From assembly GCF_002262885.1 (NCBI RefSeq), contig NZ_NKYF01000029.1:59860-123859 (forward strand): a stretch of 64,000 bases of DNA, given 5' to 3'. The position numbers and the translations under genes were made by a program. Below are positions 1-9,422 of the stretch, piece by piece. Numbering within the stretch: the first letter of the stretch is position 1; the number at the start of each line of letters is the position of its first letter. Below the pieces are notes generated by a model. The model made no database searches. It was not told where the DNA came from and saw only the letters and a program-made list of their open reading frames with translations. Source of the DNA: Pseudonocardia sp. MH-G8 (GTDB lineage Bacteria > Actinomycetota > Actinomycetes > Mycobacteriales > Pseudonocardiaceae).

Positions 1-2
1 CG

Positions 3-140
3 GGATGGGGGCACATCCACACCATCTACCGCGATCCCTCGAACGACTACGCCGGCAGCGTCACGCAGCGGGAGGCCGCCGGCATGGGCGCGGGTCCGGG
101 TGGCGGATCGCCCGGCGGCGCTCCACCAGCCGGTGGCTGA
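3..140 (+). CDS. C-terminal end of an unidentified protein (partial)
   Basis: An open frame enters from the left edge and gives 45 codons before a TGA. The readable end contains HIHTIYRDPSNDYAGS followed by a Gly/Pro/Ala-rich tail, which looks like a real protein terminus rather than a shadow frame because the first half has mixed, non-repetitive composition. I do not recognise the family. The gene is followed by about 200 bases without a feature and then an IS5-type transposase on the other strand. Confidence 0.4.
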   Translation, partial: GWGHIHTIYRDPSNDYAGSVTQREAAGMGAGPGGGSPGGAPPAGG

Positions 141-341
141 TCGACGCACAGGAGAGGCGCGGCTGGAGGGGTTGCGGCTCATCGGTTCGCGCAGCGGCGC
201 CGATCACGGACAGCAGGGCGTGCGCGAGCATCGCGATCAGGGGCCAGTCGCCATGAGCTCGAGCGTCGGACCTGGTGATCATCGAGTCCGGTGAGGTTCG
301 GTGGCCTGGAACGACTCCTCAATGAGCCTTTGCCAACCTGA

Positions 342-1139
342 TCAGGCGTTGGTGAGCATGAGGGTCTGAACTGCGGCGATGAGCTTGTCGGCGGTGTTCG
401 GGCTGGAGCGGATCTTGCGCAGGATGCGCCAGTTCTTCAGCTCTGCGTTGACCCGCTCGCCCGGTCCGCGGCGGCGGGCGTGGACGGTGTTGACCTCGCG
501 CTGGTTGGTCGACAGTCGCCGGTAGCGGCCGGTGGCTGGATCGAGGCGGCGACGTCGCTGTGGGACCGCGACCGTCGTTCCGGCGCCCTGGTAGGCGGTG
601 TCGGCGGCTGCGGGGATCCCATGGGCGGTGAGCGCGTCGATGATGCCGTGTTCGCGGGCGGCGCCCATGTCGTGGCGTGCGCCGGGCAGCGGCGGGGAGA
701 TCCACACCAGCTGGCCGATCGGGTCGGCGATGACCTGCACGTTCAGCCCGTGAGCCTTGTGCTTGCCCGAGTAGAACGCCCGGTCGTAACCCGACGCCAT
801 CCCGACTCGGTCGATGCGCAGCAGAGTGCCGTCGAGGATTACGAACGCCTTCCGTGCGGCGACCTCGATCGCCTGCTCCAGGGTCGGCGCCATCGCGGCA
901 AGGAGGTCGAGTGCTTCGCGGATGTAGCGGTAGACCGTCGAGGTGCCGATCGTGAAGCCGCAGGCCAGGTCCGTGTAGGTCTCGCCCTTGCGCAGGTAGG
1001 CCACGACCAGCAGGGCCTGGCGGCCAGCGGTCAGCTTGCGCCACCGCGTCGCCCGCTGGTTGCGGTGAGCCCGCAACGCATCGGACAGCACGCCGAGCGC
1101 GCGAGTGGACACGGTCATCCCCGACGGGTAGGACAGCAC
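342..1139 (-). CDS. IS5-family transposase (HTH_Tnp_4 plus DDE_Tnp_4)
   Basis: Transposase that would catalyse DNA cleavage and strand transfer of its insertion sequence. The N-terminal half carries a helix-turn-helix (region KGETYTDLACGFTIGTSTVYRYIREA). The catalytic half begins at VILDGTLLRIDR (first Asp about residue 103), continues with GARHD and ADTAYQG, and ends with the Glu of GERVNAELKNWR, so the DDE set looks complete. I chose the GTG at 1139 because an AGGAG sits 7 bases upstream and related proteins begin with the same LSYPS segment; the frame stays open further upstream. The protein is full length (about 265 residues). I could not define convincing terminal inverted repeats, so the element ends are left open. 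Confidence 0.85.
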   Translation of the reverse strand: MLSYPSGMTVSTRALGVLSDALRAHRNQRATRWRKLTAGRQALLVVAYLRKGETYTDLACGFTIGTSTVYRYIREALDLLAAMAPTLEQAIEVAARKAFVILDGTLLRIDRVGMASGYDRAFYSGKHKAHGLNVQVIADPIGQLVWISPPLPGARHDMGAAREHGIIDALTAHGIPAAADTAYQGAGTTVAVPQRRRRLDPATGRYRRLSTNQREVNTVHARRRGPGERVNAELKNWRILRKIRSSPNTADKLIAAVQTLMLTNA

Positions 1140-1295
1140 CTTGAAGCTCCTGGTTGGACGGACTGATCTCAGCAATCGCCCGTCTACGCGTTCGAGATGG
1201 GTGCGCAGGTCGGGGGTCGGCGCCGTTCGTTCGTGGAGATGTTCGGTGAAGCGCCATCGGTCGTGCTGCACGGCGGCCGACGGTAGGCGGCCGGG

Positions 1296-2228
1296 CTACG
1301 CCTGCAAGAACATCTCCAGCAACGCGAGCAGGGTCTCCGGGGCGTCTTCCGGCGTGAAGTGGCCGGCGTCGGCGAGCTCGATCACGGGCGCGGTCGGGTA
1401 GGCCTCACGGAAGGCTGTGATCATGTGTCGGGGGATGAGCGCGGTGTCTCGCATGCCCTCGACCAGCATCGCCGGCTTGGCCCGCACGGCGGCCACGGCG
1501 ACCGGGTCCGGCGGGGGCGGTGCGTCCGCCGGGTCGGGAGCGACGAGCTGGCGGGGGAACCGGATCACGCCGCGGCACTCGGCGGGGGTGGGGAACGGAT
1601 CGGCGTAGGCGCGGATCCAGGTGGGGGTGACGATCTCCGGCCGGGCGACGGTCTGCAGCGCGAGCATCAGGTGGGTGAGCGTGTGCCCGGCGTTGCCCAG
1701 GATCTGCTCGAAGCTGCCGTCGGCGTAGGCGGCACGCGCCCAGCGGAACCAGGCACTCTCCGCCATGTTCGCGGCGAAAGCATCCTCGTAGCCGGGCAGC
1801 CCGAGGGTGAGCACGGTGTTGGTGGCGAAGATGCGGTCCACCCGGTCCGGATGGCGCAGCGCGAACTCCGCACCGATCGGGCCGCCCCAGTCGTGCAGCA
1901 CCAATGTGATGCCGCGCAAGTCCAGCTCGTCGACCAAGAGCGCTTCGAGATTGTCAACGTGCTCGCCGGCCAGATAGGTCCGGTCTTGCGGAGTGGCGCT
2001 CTTACCGAAGCCCATGTGGTCGGGCGCCACCACCCGGTGCCGCTTCGACAGCGGGCCGATCAGGTGGCGCCACAGGTAGCCCCAGGTTGGCTCCCCGTGT
2101 AGCAGTACCAGGTTGCGCCCTCGGCCGGGCTCGCCCTCATCGATGTAGTGGTAGGTGAATCCGGGTGCTTTGCTGTAGCGCGCGGGATAGGGCCAGGTGC
2201 CGTCGAAGGTTTCCTCGGCGGAAATCAC
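1296..2228 (-). CDS. Haloalkane dehalogenase-like alpha/beta hydrolase
   Basis: Cytoplasmic alpha/beta hydrolase, probably releasing halide or hydrolysing an ester or epoxide. Seen: oxyanion-loop motif HGEPTW at about residues 44-49, nucleophile elbow LHDWGG with Asp113 followed by Trp114, and a C-terminal DAGHFTPEDAPE carrying the catalytic His. An Asp nucleophile followed by Trp is the haloalkane dehalogenase signature, and HGEPTW rather than HGNPTS resembles the DhlA-type subfamily. Length (310 residues) is normal. The GTG start at 2228 has a GGAGAGGA ribosome site. The WYL regulator upstream is transcribed in the same direction, so it may control this gene. Substrate cannot be read from sequence; epoxide hydrolase or another hydrolase is possible. 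Confidence 0.75.
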   Translation of the reverse strand: MISAEETFDGTWPYPARYSKAPGFTYHYIDEGEPGRGRNLVLLHGEPTWGYLWRHLIGPLSKRHRVVAPDHMGFGKSATPQDRTYLAGEHVDNLEALLVDELDLRGITLVLHDWGGPIGAEFALRHPDRVDRIFATNTVLTLGLPGYEDAFAANMAESAWFRWARAAYADGSFEQILGNAGHTLTHLMLALQTVARPEIVTPTWIRAYADPFPTPAECRGVIRFPRQLVAPDPADAPPPPDPVAVAAVRAKPAMLVEGMRDTALIPRHMITAFREAYPTAPVIELADAGHFTPEDAPETLLALLEMFLQA

Positions 2229-2298
2229 GATCCGTCCTCTCCGTCGTTCTGGTGTTCGTGCACCGAGAACCTTAGGGACGGTCGGCTGACATCTTCTG

Positions 2299-3285
2299 TC
2301 AGTGAAGGTGGTACATGTCGGCGAGAGCGGCGACGGTGCGGGCCACGTGCTCGCGCAGCGCCTCCGGTTCGAGCACCTCGACCTCGGCGCCCAGCCGCAG
2401 CAGCAGCCCGCCGGTGTGCTCCACCGACTCCATCGGGATCGCCACCCGCAACCAACCGTCTGGCTCCTCGGGGCGGGCGCTGTGTCGCGCGGCCGAGACC
2501 AGCGCCGGCTCCCACAGATGCGGCAGCAGGTCCAGCGCGCGCGGCGTGAGCCGCACGGTCGCTTCGCCGGTGTGGCGGCGGGCGTCGAACTCGCGCAGCG
2601 AAGCGTCCCAGTGGGCGGCCAGGTCGAATCCGGCGGGCCGCTCGAACCGCTCGTCCAGCACCCGCAGGCGGCTGATCTGAGCGACGCGGTAGGTCCGAAC
2701 CTCGTCCGCCGCACCGCGGGAACCAGCCACCAGGTACCAGCGGCCGCCCTTGAGCACCACGCCGTAGGGCTCCAGGGTGCGAGACACCTCCGGTTTCGGC
2801 GCCCACCGGCGGTAGCGCACCCGGACCCGGCGCTGATCCCACACCGCGCCCACCACCTCCCCCAGGTGCGGGGTGTGGTCCGGATCGATGTACCAGCCCG
2901 AGGTATCCAGGTGAAACCGCTGGTGCAGCCGGTTCGCCCGCTCCCGCAGGTCGTCGGGCAGCGCCGCCATCAGCTTCAGCCGGGCGGTGGCCAGCACCGC
3001 ACCCAGCCCGAGATCCGCCGCCGGGCCGGGCAACCCGGTGAGGAACAAGGCCTCCGCCTCCTGCGAAGTTAGCCCGGTCAGCCGGGTGCGGTAGCCATCC
3101 AGCAGTGCATAGCCGCCGGCATGGCCCGCCTCCCCGTACAGCGGTATCCCCGCCGCGTGCAGCGACTCCACGTCCCGATACACCGTGCGGACCGAGACCT
3201 CCAGCTCACTCGCGAGCTGCCGCGCCGTCATCCGGCCCCTGGCCTGCAACAACAACAGAACCGACAGCAACCGGGCTGCGCGCAT
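2299..3285 (-). CDS. YafY-like transcriptional regulator (HTH_11 plus WYL domain)
   Basis: DNA-binding regulator of the WYL family. The first 60 residues form a DeoR-like winged helix (MTARQLASELEVSVRTVYRDVESL is the recognition region). The WYL core is visible at about residue 180 as GGRWYLVAGSR, followed by a long C-terminal WCX-type extension with Arg-rich, ligand-sensing character. Length (328 residues) is typical. WYL proteins are known to sense nucleotides or other small ligands and to act as either repressors or activators. It lies 70 bases upstream of the dehalogenase-like gene on the same strand, so cotranscription or local control is likely. Confidence 0.88.
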   Translation of the reverse strand: MRAARLLSVLLLLQARGRMTARQLASELEVSVRTVYRDVESLHAAGIPLYGEAGHAGGYALLDGYRTRLTGLTSQEAEALFLTGLPGPAADLGLGAVLATARLKLMAALPDDLRERANRLHQRFHLDTSGWYIDPDHTPHLGEVVGAVWDQRRVRVRYRRWAPKPEVSRTLEPYGVVLKGGRWYLVAGSRGAADEVRTYRVAQISRLRVLDERFERPAGFDLAAHWDASLREFDARRHTGEATVRLTPRALDLLPHLWEPALVSAARHSARPEEPDGWLRVAIPMESVEHTGGLLLRLGAEVEVLEPEALREHVARTVAALADMYHLH

Positions 3286-3500
3286 GCCAGCACGATGCCA
3301 GCCACCCCCGACGAGTCGGGCGCGGGCGGATCATGCGCGTCACCTCCGGTCCGATTCTCTTCCGACCGCATCGCCTGGATCAGGCAACGATGGCTACTGC
3401 CTGCCCTGCGCTGCCTCGTCGAGGGCCGCGACCCGCCCGTGGAGTACGTCGTGCGTGACATCGAGGAGGGGAGTCGCCGGCACGGGCATCAGGGCGGGGG

Positions 3501-4116
3501 TCTAGTCCGGAGGACCTGACCGTCGGAATGAGCAGCCGGTGGCAGATCTTCGACAACGGCGTCAAGCCGTACGCCTGCGGCGTCGTCACCCCATCCTCCG
3601 ATCGACGCGGTGCGGCAGCTGGCCTCGGTACGCGGCCTCGCCGCCGAGGACCTCGAGCGCATCGACCTGCGGGTTCACCCGCTCGTCCTCGAACTCACCG
3701 GCAGGACCGAGCCGGGCACCGGCCTGGGAGGCAAGTTCAGCGTCGGCTTCGCCTGTGCGATCGCGTTGATCGAAGGAACGGCGGGCGAGCACCAGTTCAC
3801 CGAGGCCAACGTGGCCGACCCGCGCGTGCGCGACCTCATGGCCCGGATCACGCCGGTCGCCAGCAGCGAGATCGACCACACCGAGGCGGTGGCCGTCGGC
3901 CACACCAGGGACGGCAGGCGGATCGAGGTCGTCGTCGAGCACGCGACGGGCACTCCGCAGAACCGGATCACCGACAGCGAGCTCGCCGCGAAGTTCCACG
4001 GCCTCGCCGACCCCGTGCTCGGTGCAGCGCAAGCCGCCGAGCTCGACGCAGCGGTGTGGAAGGTGGCCGAGCTGGACGATCTCACCCAGCTCGTGGAACT
4101 CGCCTCGCTGCGGTGA
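3501..4116 (+). pseudogene. C-terminal remnant of a MmgE/PrpD family protein, frameshifted
   Basis: Two adjoining frames together read as the C-terminal third of a PrpD/MmgE protein (2-methylcitrate dehydratase and relatives). The first frame gives SSRWQIFDNGVKPYACGVVT; the next, from about 3592, gives HPPIDAVRQLASVRGL and runs to the stop at 4116. The junction is explained by one extra C in the run at about 3589-3593. The N-terminal two thirds of the normally 450-residue protein are absent upstream. It is therefore a decayed gene. It fits the tricarboxylate theme of the nearby TcuA-like and PrpF-like genes, which could once have acted with it. Confidence 0.75.
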
Positions 4117-4168
4117 CCAGATCGCTGGTCCAGGTCGGCCGCGACCCGCAAGACCGGGTCCCGCCCCG

Positions 4169-6703
4169 TCACCTCTCGGTGGGGACGCGCGCAAGCTCAT
4201 CGAGCCCCAGCACGCGGTCCAGCAGCCGGATCCGGTAGGCGGCGCTCAGTGCCGCGAACCAGAGCCCCAGAGCGGGCAGCACTGCCTCGAACACTGGCGG
4301 TGCGGCGCCGGTCAACCCGAAGTAGTTCGACAAGGCCGGGGTGAAGAGCACGGCGGCGAAGGCCACGAGCAGCGCGGCGACCAGTACCGCCGGTCCCCGG
4401 TCGTCAGTGGGCCGGGTCCAGGCCGCGAAGAACCGCGTGGGTGGGGCGAGGAAGAGGATGAGCACGAACGAGGCCAGGCAGACGAAGGTGGACAGGCCGG
4501 TCTGCGCTCCGATCGTCGCCGCCGCCGTGGAGAACTCGCTGTCGGTGTAGGTGAGCCCGGTGTAGCTCTCGAACTGGCTGACCACCTGTGCCGGGGTGCG
4601 TCCGCTGGTGAAGCCCGCCAATACCAGCTGGTACAGGTAGGCGTAGACGGCCGTGCCGAACCCGGCCGTGAGCACCGCGGCCGGGATGACGAAGCGGGCG
4701 AGGTTGCCCAGCAGGTTCCTGTCGGGCGTGACCGGGCGGGCCCAGAAGGTGAGGAACAGCGTCGGGACACCCACGGTGAGCAGGGTCAGCCCGACCTGGG
4801 TCGGGGAGTAGGGGAAGCCCAGCCCGAGCATGGTCACCGCGAGGATCACCAGGCCCTGGGTGGCGACCCGGGCCAGGAAGATGTACATCGACGCGGCGAT
4901 GCCGTTGATGATCCGACGTCCCTCGTGCTGGGCGGGCAGCAACGCGGCGAAGGAGTCGTCGACGAGGACGATGTCGGCGACGTCGCGGGTGACGGAACTG
5001 CCGCTGCGCATCGCGACACCCACGTGCGCACGTTTGAGGGCGCGCGCATCGTTCACCCCGTCACCGATCATGGCGACGTAGCGGCCCTGGCGACGCAGCG
5101 ACGCGACGATCCGCTCCTTCTGCTCCGGTGCGACACGGCCGAACACCGTGGTGCGGGCGACAAGCCGGTCCAGCGCAGCCGTGTCGTCGGGTCCGAGGCC
5201 GTCCAGCTCTGCCCCGGAGACCGGCTCGCCCGCGTCCAGTCCGGCCTGCACGGCCAGGGCCGCGACCGTTCGCGGGTCATCACCGGAGATCACCTTCAGC
5301 GCGACGCCGTCGGCGTGGAACCGAGCGATGCTCTGGGTGACCTCCGGGCGCAGCTCGTCGGCCAGCGCGACCACCGCGACCGGCTCCAGCGCCGGCAGCA
5401 TCGGGTGACCGGCCGCGTCGCGCAGCTCGGCGGTCCGGTCGGCGGCGCGGGCCAGCATGAGCACACGCAACCCCCGCGCGGCGTGCGCGGCGACCTCGTC
5501 CGAGACGTCCAGGCCGCCGGTGAGGTGCGGGGCGAGCGCGTCCGGAGCGCCGAGCACCCAGGCGCCCTCGCCCGTGACGACGCCGGACCAGCGCAGCGAG
5601 GACGCGAACGGCACCTCGTTGCGCATGGTCCACGCGCTGCCCGGCAGGCTCGCGGCCAGCGCGGTCGTGGTGAGGTTCGGGCTGGTCGCGGTGCGGGCGA
5701 ACCCCCCGAGCGCGGCGTCGACCTCGGCGGTGTCCCGCCCGCCGAGCGGTTCGACCTGCGCGAGGGCGAGCCGGCCGGTGGTCAGAGTGCCGGTCTTGTC
5801 GGTGCACACGACGTCGACGTTGCTGACCGACTCGACGGCGTTGACCTGCTGCACCAGCGCGCCGTGTCCGGCGATCCTGGCTGCGCCCGCCGTGTAGGCG
5901 ACGGCGATGAGGAAGAACAACCCATAGGGCACCAGACCGGACAGCACGGCCGTGATCTGCACAACGCGCAGCAGGCTGAACCCCTCCAGCGCGGCCTGCG
6001 CGAGGATCGTCCCGCTCATCAGCACGACGAGCGCCATCACCAGACGGATGACGAACTCGATGCGCCGCTGCAGTGGCGTCTTGTCGGTGGTGACCCGGCG
6101 CGCCTGCGCCGTCAGCCGGCCCGCGTAACTGACCGGCCCGACGTCGCGGGCATGCTGCAGGCCCTCGCCGGCTACGCATGAGGTGCCCGAGCGCAGCTCG
6201 TCGCCCGGGTTCTTGACGACCGGATCGGACTCACCGGTCAGCAACGACTCGTCGGCCTCGACCCAGCCACCGTCGAGCAGCGGCCCGTCGACCACGATCT
6301 GGTCGCCTGGTCGCACCCGTAGGACGTCGCCGCGCACGACCGAGTCCGCGGCGACCTCGACCTCCCGCCCGTCGCGGACGACGAGCACAGGCGCACGGTC
6401 GAGCAGCTGGAGCCGGTCGAGCTTGCGCTTGGCGCGGATCTCCTGCACGGCGCTGATCAGCGCGTTGACCAGCCCGAGCCCGACGCTGATGAGGGCGTCG
6501 CTATAGCGCCCCAGCCCGAGCAGGGCGGCACCGATGACGAACAAGATCATGTTGTAGAACGAGAAGACGTTGGTGCGCAGGATCCTCGCGTAGCTGCGCG
6601 TGGTCCCACTGACCGCCGTGTTCGCCTCGCCACGACCGCGACGGGCGTCAGCCTCCGCCTGGGTCAGCCCGACGACCGCTTCCTGTTCCGAACGGACGTC
6701 CAC
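4169..6703 (-). CDS. ctpE: CtpE-like cation-transporting P-type ATPase
   Basis: Integral-membrane ATPase that couples ATP hydrolysis to cation movement; the mycobacterial CtpE family has been linked to calcium uptake. Seen in order: actuator-domain LTGESD, phosphorylation motif DKTGTLT at about residue 300 preceded by VESVSNVDVVC, hinge motif GDGVNDARALKRA, and paired hydrophobic helices before, between and after these domains, including four or more near the C-terminus. Length 844 residues fits. I prefer the GTG at 6703 over an upstream ATG at 6742 because GGGAGG lies 5 bases before it. The gene is alone, converging on the PrpD remnant. Exact ion is inferred from family only. Confidence 0.85.
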   Translation of the reverse strand: MDVRSEQEAVVGLTQAEADARRGRGEANTAVSGTTRSYARILRTNVFSFYNMILFVIGAALLGLGRYSDALISVGLGLVNALISAVQEIRAKRKLDRLQLLDRAPVLVVRDGREVEVAADSVVRGDVLRVRPGDQIVVDGPLLDGGWVEADESLLTGESDPVVKNPGDELRSGTSCVAGEGLQHARDVGPVSYAGRLTAQARRVTTDKTPLQRRIEFVIRLVMALVVLMSGTILAQAALEGFSLLRVVQITAVLSGLVPYGLFFLIAVAYTAGAARIAGHGALVQQVNAVESVSNVDVVCTDKTGTLTTGRLALAQVEPLGGRDTAEVDAALGGFARTATSPNLTTTALAASLPGSAWTMRNEVPFASSLRWSGVVTGEGAWVLGAPDALAPHLTGGLDVSDEVAAHAARGLRVLMLARAADRTAELRDAAGHPMLPALEPVAVVALADELRPEVTQSIARFHADGVALKVISGDDPRTVAALAVQAGLDAGEPVSGAELDGLGPDDTAALDRLVARTTVFGRVAPEQKERIVASLRRQGRYVAMIGDGVNDARALKRAHVGVAMRSGSSVTRDVADIVLVDDSFAALLPAQHEGRRIINGIAASMYIFLARVATQGLVILAVTMLGLGFPYSPTQVGLTLLTVGVPTLFLTFWARPVTPDRNLLGNLARFVIPAAVLTAGFGTAVYAYLYQLVLAGFTSGRTPAQVVSQFESYTGLTYTDSEFSTAAATIGAQTGLSTFVCLASFVLILFLAPPTRFFAAWTRPTDDRGPAVLVAALLVAFAAVLFTPALSNYFGLTGAAPPVFEAVLPALGLWFAALSAAYRIRLLDRVLGLDELARVPTER

Positions 6704-7042
6704 GCTGCCTCCCGCCTCTCGCTCTGGTGAGCTGCCCTGCATTGCTGGAGTCTTCCAGGACTGCCCGATCGAGCGTCCGGAAGCGCCGGTTCAGGACCAG
6801 GGACGAGCCCGGTCGCGGTGCTGGTACCGATGACGGAGGAGCTCCGACACGGATCGAGTTGGTCTCGACCCGGCTGGACGATCGTGGCCAGGACGATGGC
6901 CGCGAGTGTGTCGCGGCGCACCCCGCGGTGCCCGGATCTCGCGCGGCACTGCGGTCGTCGTCCTGCTGGTGCCGACATGATCCGGCAGACCCGCCGGGAG
7001 CGCTGGCGGTTGGTCGGTGTGCCCCTGTGAAGGATGCTCGGA
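6704..7042. other. Intergenic, no gene recognised
   Basis: This stretch lies upstream of the ATPase and downstream of the GntR gene. Open frames here are high-GC shadows with no recognisable motif or ribosome site. It should hold the ATPase promoter, but I see no clear -35/-10 pair. Confidence 0.4.
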
Positions 7043-7747
7043 TCAGGTGCGGCTGTCGGTGCCGAGGGGGCGGGCCGCGCTCGCGGCAGCCCGGTCGGGC
7101 GCGGCGGCGCCGAGGGCTGCCTCCGCTGCCCGGCGAATGTGCTGCCCCCACAGCGCTACAGCTCCGTCAGTGTCGCCCGCCTGGATGCACGCCAGCACGG
7201 TCTCGATCTCACCGATGCTCGAGGCGGGGCGGCCCGTGGTGGACAGCGACCGGGCCCGCAGCTGGTACAGCCTGCTCTGCAGGAGCGCGGCCTGTCCGTG
7301 GAGCACGTCGTTTCCGCATCCCGCGTAGAGGGCGTCGTAGAAGTCTCTCTTGACATCGAGCATGGCGCCGACCTCGCCCGAGTTGTGGGCGTCGTGCAGC
7401 CGGGCAACGGTGATTCTCAGCCGCTCTACCGCGGCTGCGTCAGCTCGCTCCACGAACAACCGCACGGCCATGCACTCGAGGGCCTCCCGGACCTCGTAGA
7501 CCTGACGTGCCTCGTCATCCGAGAGGATGGCCACCGTCGGGCCCCGGTAGGGCGTGATGGTGATGAAGCCTTCCGCCTCGAGCTGACGCAGCGCCTCACG
7601 CAGGGTGTTGCGCGAGACGTCGAGCTCCTCGCACAGTTCGCGCTCGATGAGCCTGTGGCCGGGCTGCAGCGCGCCGCCGATGATCTCGGCTCGGATGGCC
7701 CCGACGACCTGCTCGCGTACCGGCGCCAGAACCCGGGTGACCTTCAT
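7043..7747 (-). CDS. GntR-family regulator, FadR/FCD subfamily
   Basis: Ligand-responsive transcription factor. The N-terminal winged helix spans about residues 5-75 (IIGGALQPGHRLIERELCEELDVSRNTLREALRQLEAEGF). The rest is an all-helical FCD domain with the usual acidic residue in KRDFYDALY and the late His in ALWGQHIRRAA that normally help to bind a metal or carboxylate ligand. Length (234) is typical. It is divergent from the aldehyde dehydrogenase operon, and a perfect FadR-type operator (TNGTNNNACNA) lies between the two genes at 7817-7827. Inference: it represses the aldehyde dehydrogenase, flavoprotein and symporter operon until a carboxylate inducer is present. Confidence 0.88.
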   Translation of the reverse strand: MKVTRVLAPVREQVVGAIRAEIIGGALQPGHRLIERELCEELDVSRNTLREALRQLEAEGFITITPYRGPTVAILSDDEARQVYEVREALECMAVRLFVERADAAAVERLRITVARLHDAHNSGEVGAMLDVKRDFYDALYAGCGNDVLHGQAALLQSRLYQLRARSLSTTGRPASSIGEIETVLACIQAGDTDGAVALWGQHIRRAAEAALGAAAPDRAAASAARPLGTDSRT

Positions 7748-7816
7748 CGAGCTACCCCTTCCGTCCCGGCCGATCGCTCCAGGATAGCAGTACGGCCCAA
7801 CTGTCCTATTGACCGA

Positions 7817-7827
7817 TTGTGGGACAA
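7817..7827. promoter_or_regulatory. FadR-type GntR operator, TTGTGGGACAA
   Basis: The 11-mer TTGTGGGACAA matches the FadR-subfamily consensus TNGTNNNACNA exactly and is a 4-3-4 palindrome. It overlaps the space just after a TTGACC (7809-7814) that could be a -35 element for the rightward operon, so binding would block RNA polymerase. The regulator gene is the immediate neighbour on the other strand. Confidence 0.65.
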
Positions 7828-7882
7828 ACTTCTAGCCTGACGGCCGCTGCTGCTCCCGCCAGAGAGCCTGAGAGGTTCGTTC

Positions 7883-9412
7883 ATGTCTCACCCAGTTGGC
7901 AGCGACGTCGCTCAACGCGACGTCGCCGGGCCCGCCCGCTATGGCCTGTTCATCGACAATGCGTTCCTGGAGCCGACCGGCTCCGCGTACGTCGACGTGG
8001 ACGACCCCGCGTCCGGGCTGGTCTGGGCCCAGGTCCCCGACGCCTCGGCCGACGACGTCGACCGGGCGGTGCGCAGCGCGCGCCGCGCGTTCGAGGAAGG
8101 ACCCTGGCCGACGTGGCGGGCCGCCGACCGCGCGGCGTTCCTGGTGCGCTTCGGCCAGGCGATCGGCGAGCACGCCGAGGAGTTGGCCCGCCTGCAGGTA
8201 CAGGAGAACGGCAAGCTCTACCGGGAGATGTACGGGCAGGCGAAGCTGCTGCCCGAGTACTTCACCTACTACGCCGGCCTCGCCCAGATGCCTGGAGGGC
8301 ACACCAACCCGCTGCACCTGGCGAACATCATCAACTACACCGTCCGGGAGCCGCTGGGCGTGGTCGCCGCCATCACACCCTGGAACTCCCCGCTGCTGCT
8401 GCTGATCTGGAAGCTCGGCCCGGCCCTCGCCGCCGGCTGCACCGTGGTGGCGAAGCCGTCCGAGATCACCCCGGTGTCCACGCTGCGCCTCGCAGAGATC
8501 GCCGCCGAGTGCGGGTTGCCGCCGGGCGTGTTCAACGTCGTCACCGGTCTCGGTAACCCGTCGGGAACTGCGCTCACGGGTCACCCCGAGATCGACAAGA
8601 TTGCGTTCACCGGGTCGACCGCGACGGGCCAGGCAATCGCCTCGCAGGCCGGCAAGACCCTCAAGAGCCTGTCCCTCGAGCTCGGCGGCAAGTCGCCCAA
8701 CATCGTCTTCGCCGACGCGGACGTCGACGTCGCCATCAACGGTGTGATCGCGGGGATCTTCGGCGCCAGCGGCCAGACGTGCATGGCGGGGTCGCGCATC
8801 CTCGTCCAGGACGAGATCTACGACCAGGTCGTCGAGGAGCTCGCACGCCGCGCCGACGCCATTGTCGTCGGCGACCCCCAGGACGACCTGACTCAGATGG
8901 GCACGATCGCCAACCGCGCCCAGCTCGACAAGGTCCTGCACTACATCGACGTCGCGACGGATGAGGGTGCCCGGCTCGTGGCCGGTGGCGTGCCCACGAC
9001 CGTCGACGAGCTGCCGAACGGTTTGTTCGTCCGGCCGACCGTGTTCGCAGACGTCACCAACGACATGACCATCGCGCAGGAAGAGGTCTTCGGTCCCATC
9101 GCGTCGGTGCTGCGCTTCACCGACGAGGCCGACGCGATCAAGATCGCCAACGACACCCAGTTCGGCCTGGCAGCCGGTGTGTGGACGGGCAATGTCCAGC
9201 GTGCGCACCGGGTGGCAGGCAAGCTGCGCGCCGGCACGGTGTGGATCAACAACTACCGCAAGACCGGCTACGCCACTCCGTTCGGCGGCTACAAGCAGAG
9301 CGGGTACGGCCGGGAGAACGGGCCGGAGGCGCTGCACGCCTACACCGAGGAGAAGAGCGTCTGGGTCGACACCGGCCAGGGCGTCAAGGACCCCTTCAAC
9401 CCGCGTGCCTGA
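7883..9412 (+). CDS. NAD(P)-dependent aldehyde dehydrogenase
   Basis: Oxidises an aldehyde to a carboxylate in the cytosol. The family motifs are complete: TPWNSP, FTGSTATG, general base Glu266 in LELGGKSPN and nucleophile Cys300 in GQTCMAGSR, then EVFGP and the PFGGYKQSGYGRENG end. Length 509 residues is normal, with a short N-terminal extension. The ATG at 7883 follows a GAGAGG. It is the first gene of an operon with a TcuA-like flavoprotein 10 bases downstream and an MHS-type symporter, and is probably controlled by the divergent GntR. Substrate unknown; a carboxy-aldehyde is plausible from context. Confidence 0.92.
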   Translation: MSHPVGSDVAQRDVAGPARYGLFIDNAFLEPTGSAYVDVDDPASGLVWAQVPDASADDVDRAVRSARRAFEEGPWPTWRAADRAAFLVRFGQAIGEHAEELARLQVQENGKLYREMYGQAKLLPEYFTYYAGLAQMPGGHTNPLHLANIINYTVREPLGVVAAITPWNSPLLLLIWKLGPALAAGCTVVAKPSEITPVSTLRLAEIAAECGLPPGVFNVVTGLGNPSGTALTGHPEIDKIAFTGSTATGQAIASQAGKTLKSLSLELGGKSPNIVFADADVDVAINGVIAGIFGASGQTCMAGSRILVQDEIYDQVVEELARRADAIVVGDPQDDLTQMGTIANRAQLDKVLHYIDVATDEGARLVAGGVPTTVDELPNGLFVRPTVFADVTNDMTIAQEEVFGPIASVLRFTDEADAIKIANDTQFGLAAGVWTGNVQRAHRVAGKLRAGTVWINNYRKTGYATPFGGYKQSGYGRENGPEALHAYTEEKSVWVDTGQGVKDPFNPRA

Positions 9413-9422
9413 GGAGTGACCC

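Noticed and set aside
342..1139. Complete IS5 element with defined ends
   Set aside because: I compared the flanks (about 320-345 and 1140-1185) and found only a weak TTGC...GATCAG similarity, not enough to set inverted repeats.
4022..6181. Long plus-strand open frame opposite the P-type ATPase
   Set aside because: Antisense shadow; the minus strand has all P-type ATPase motifs.
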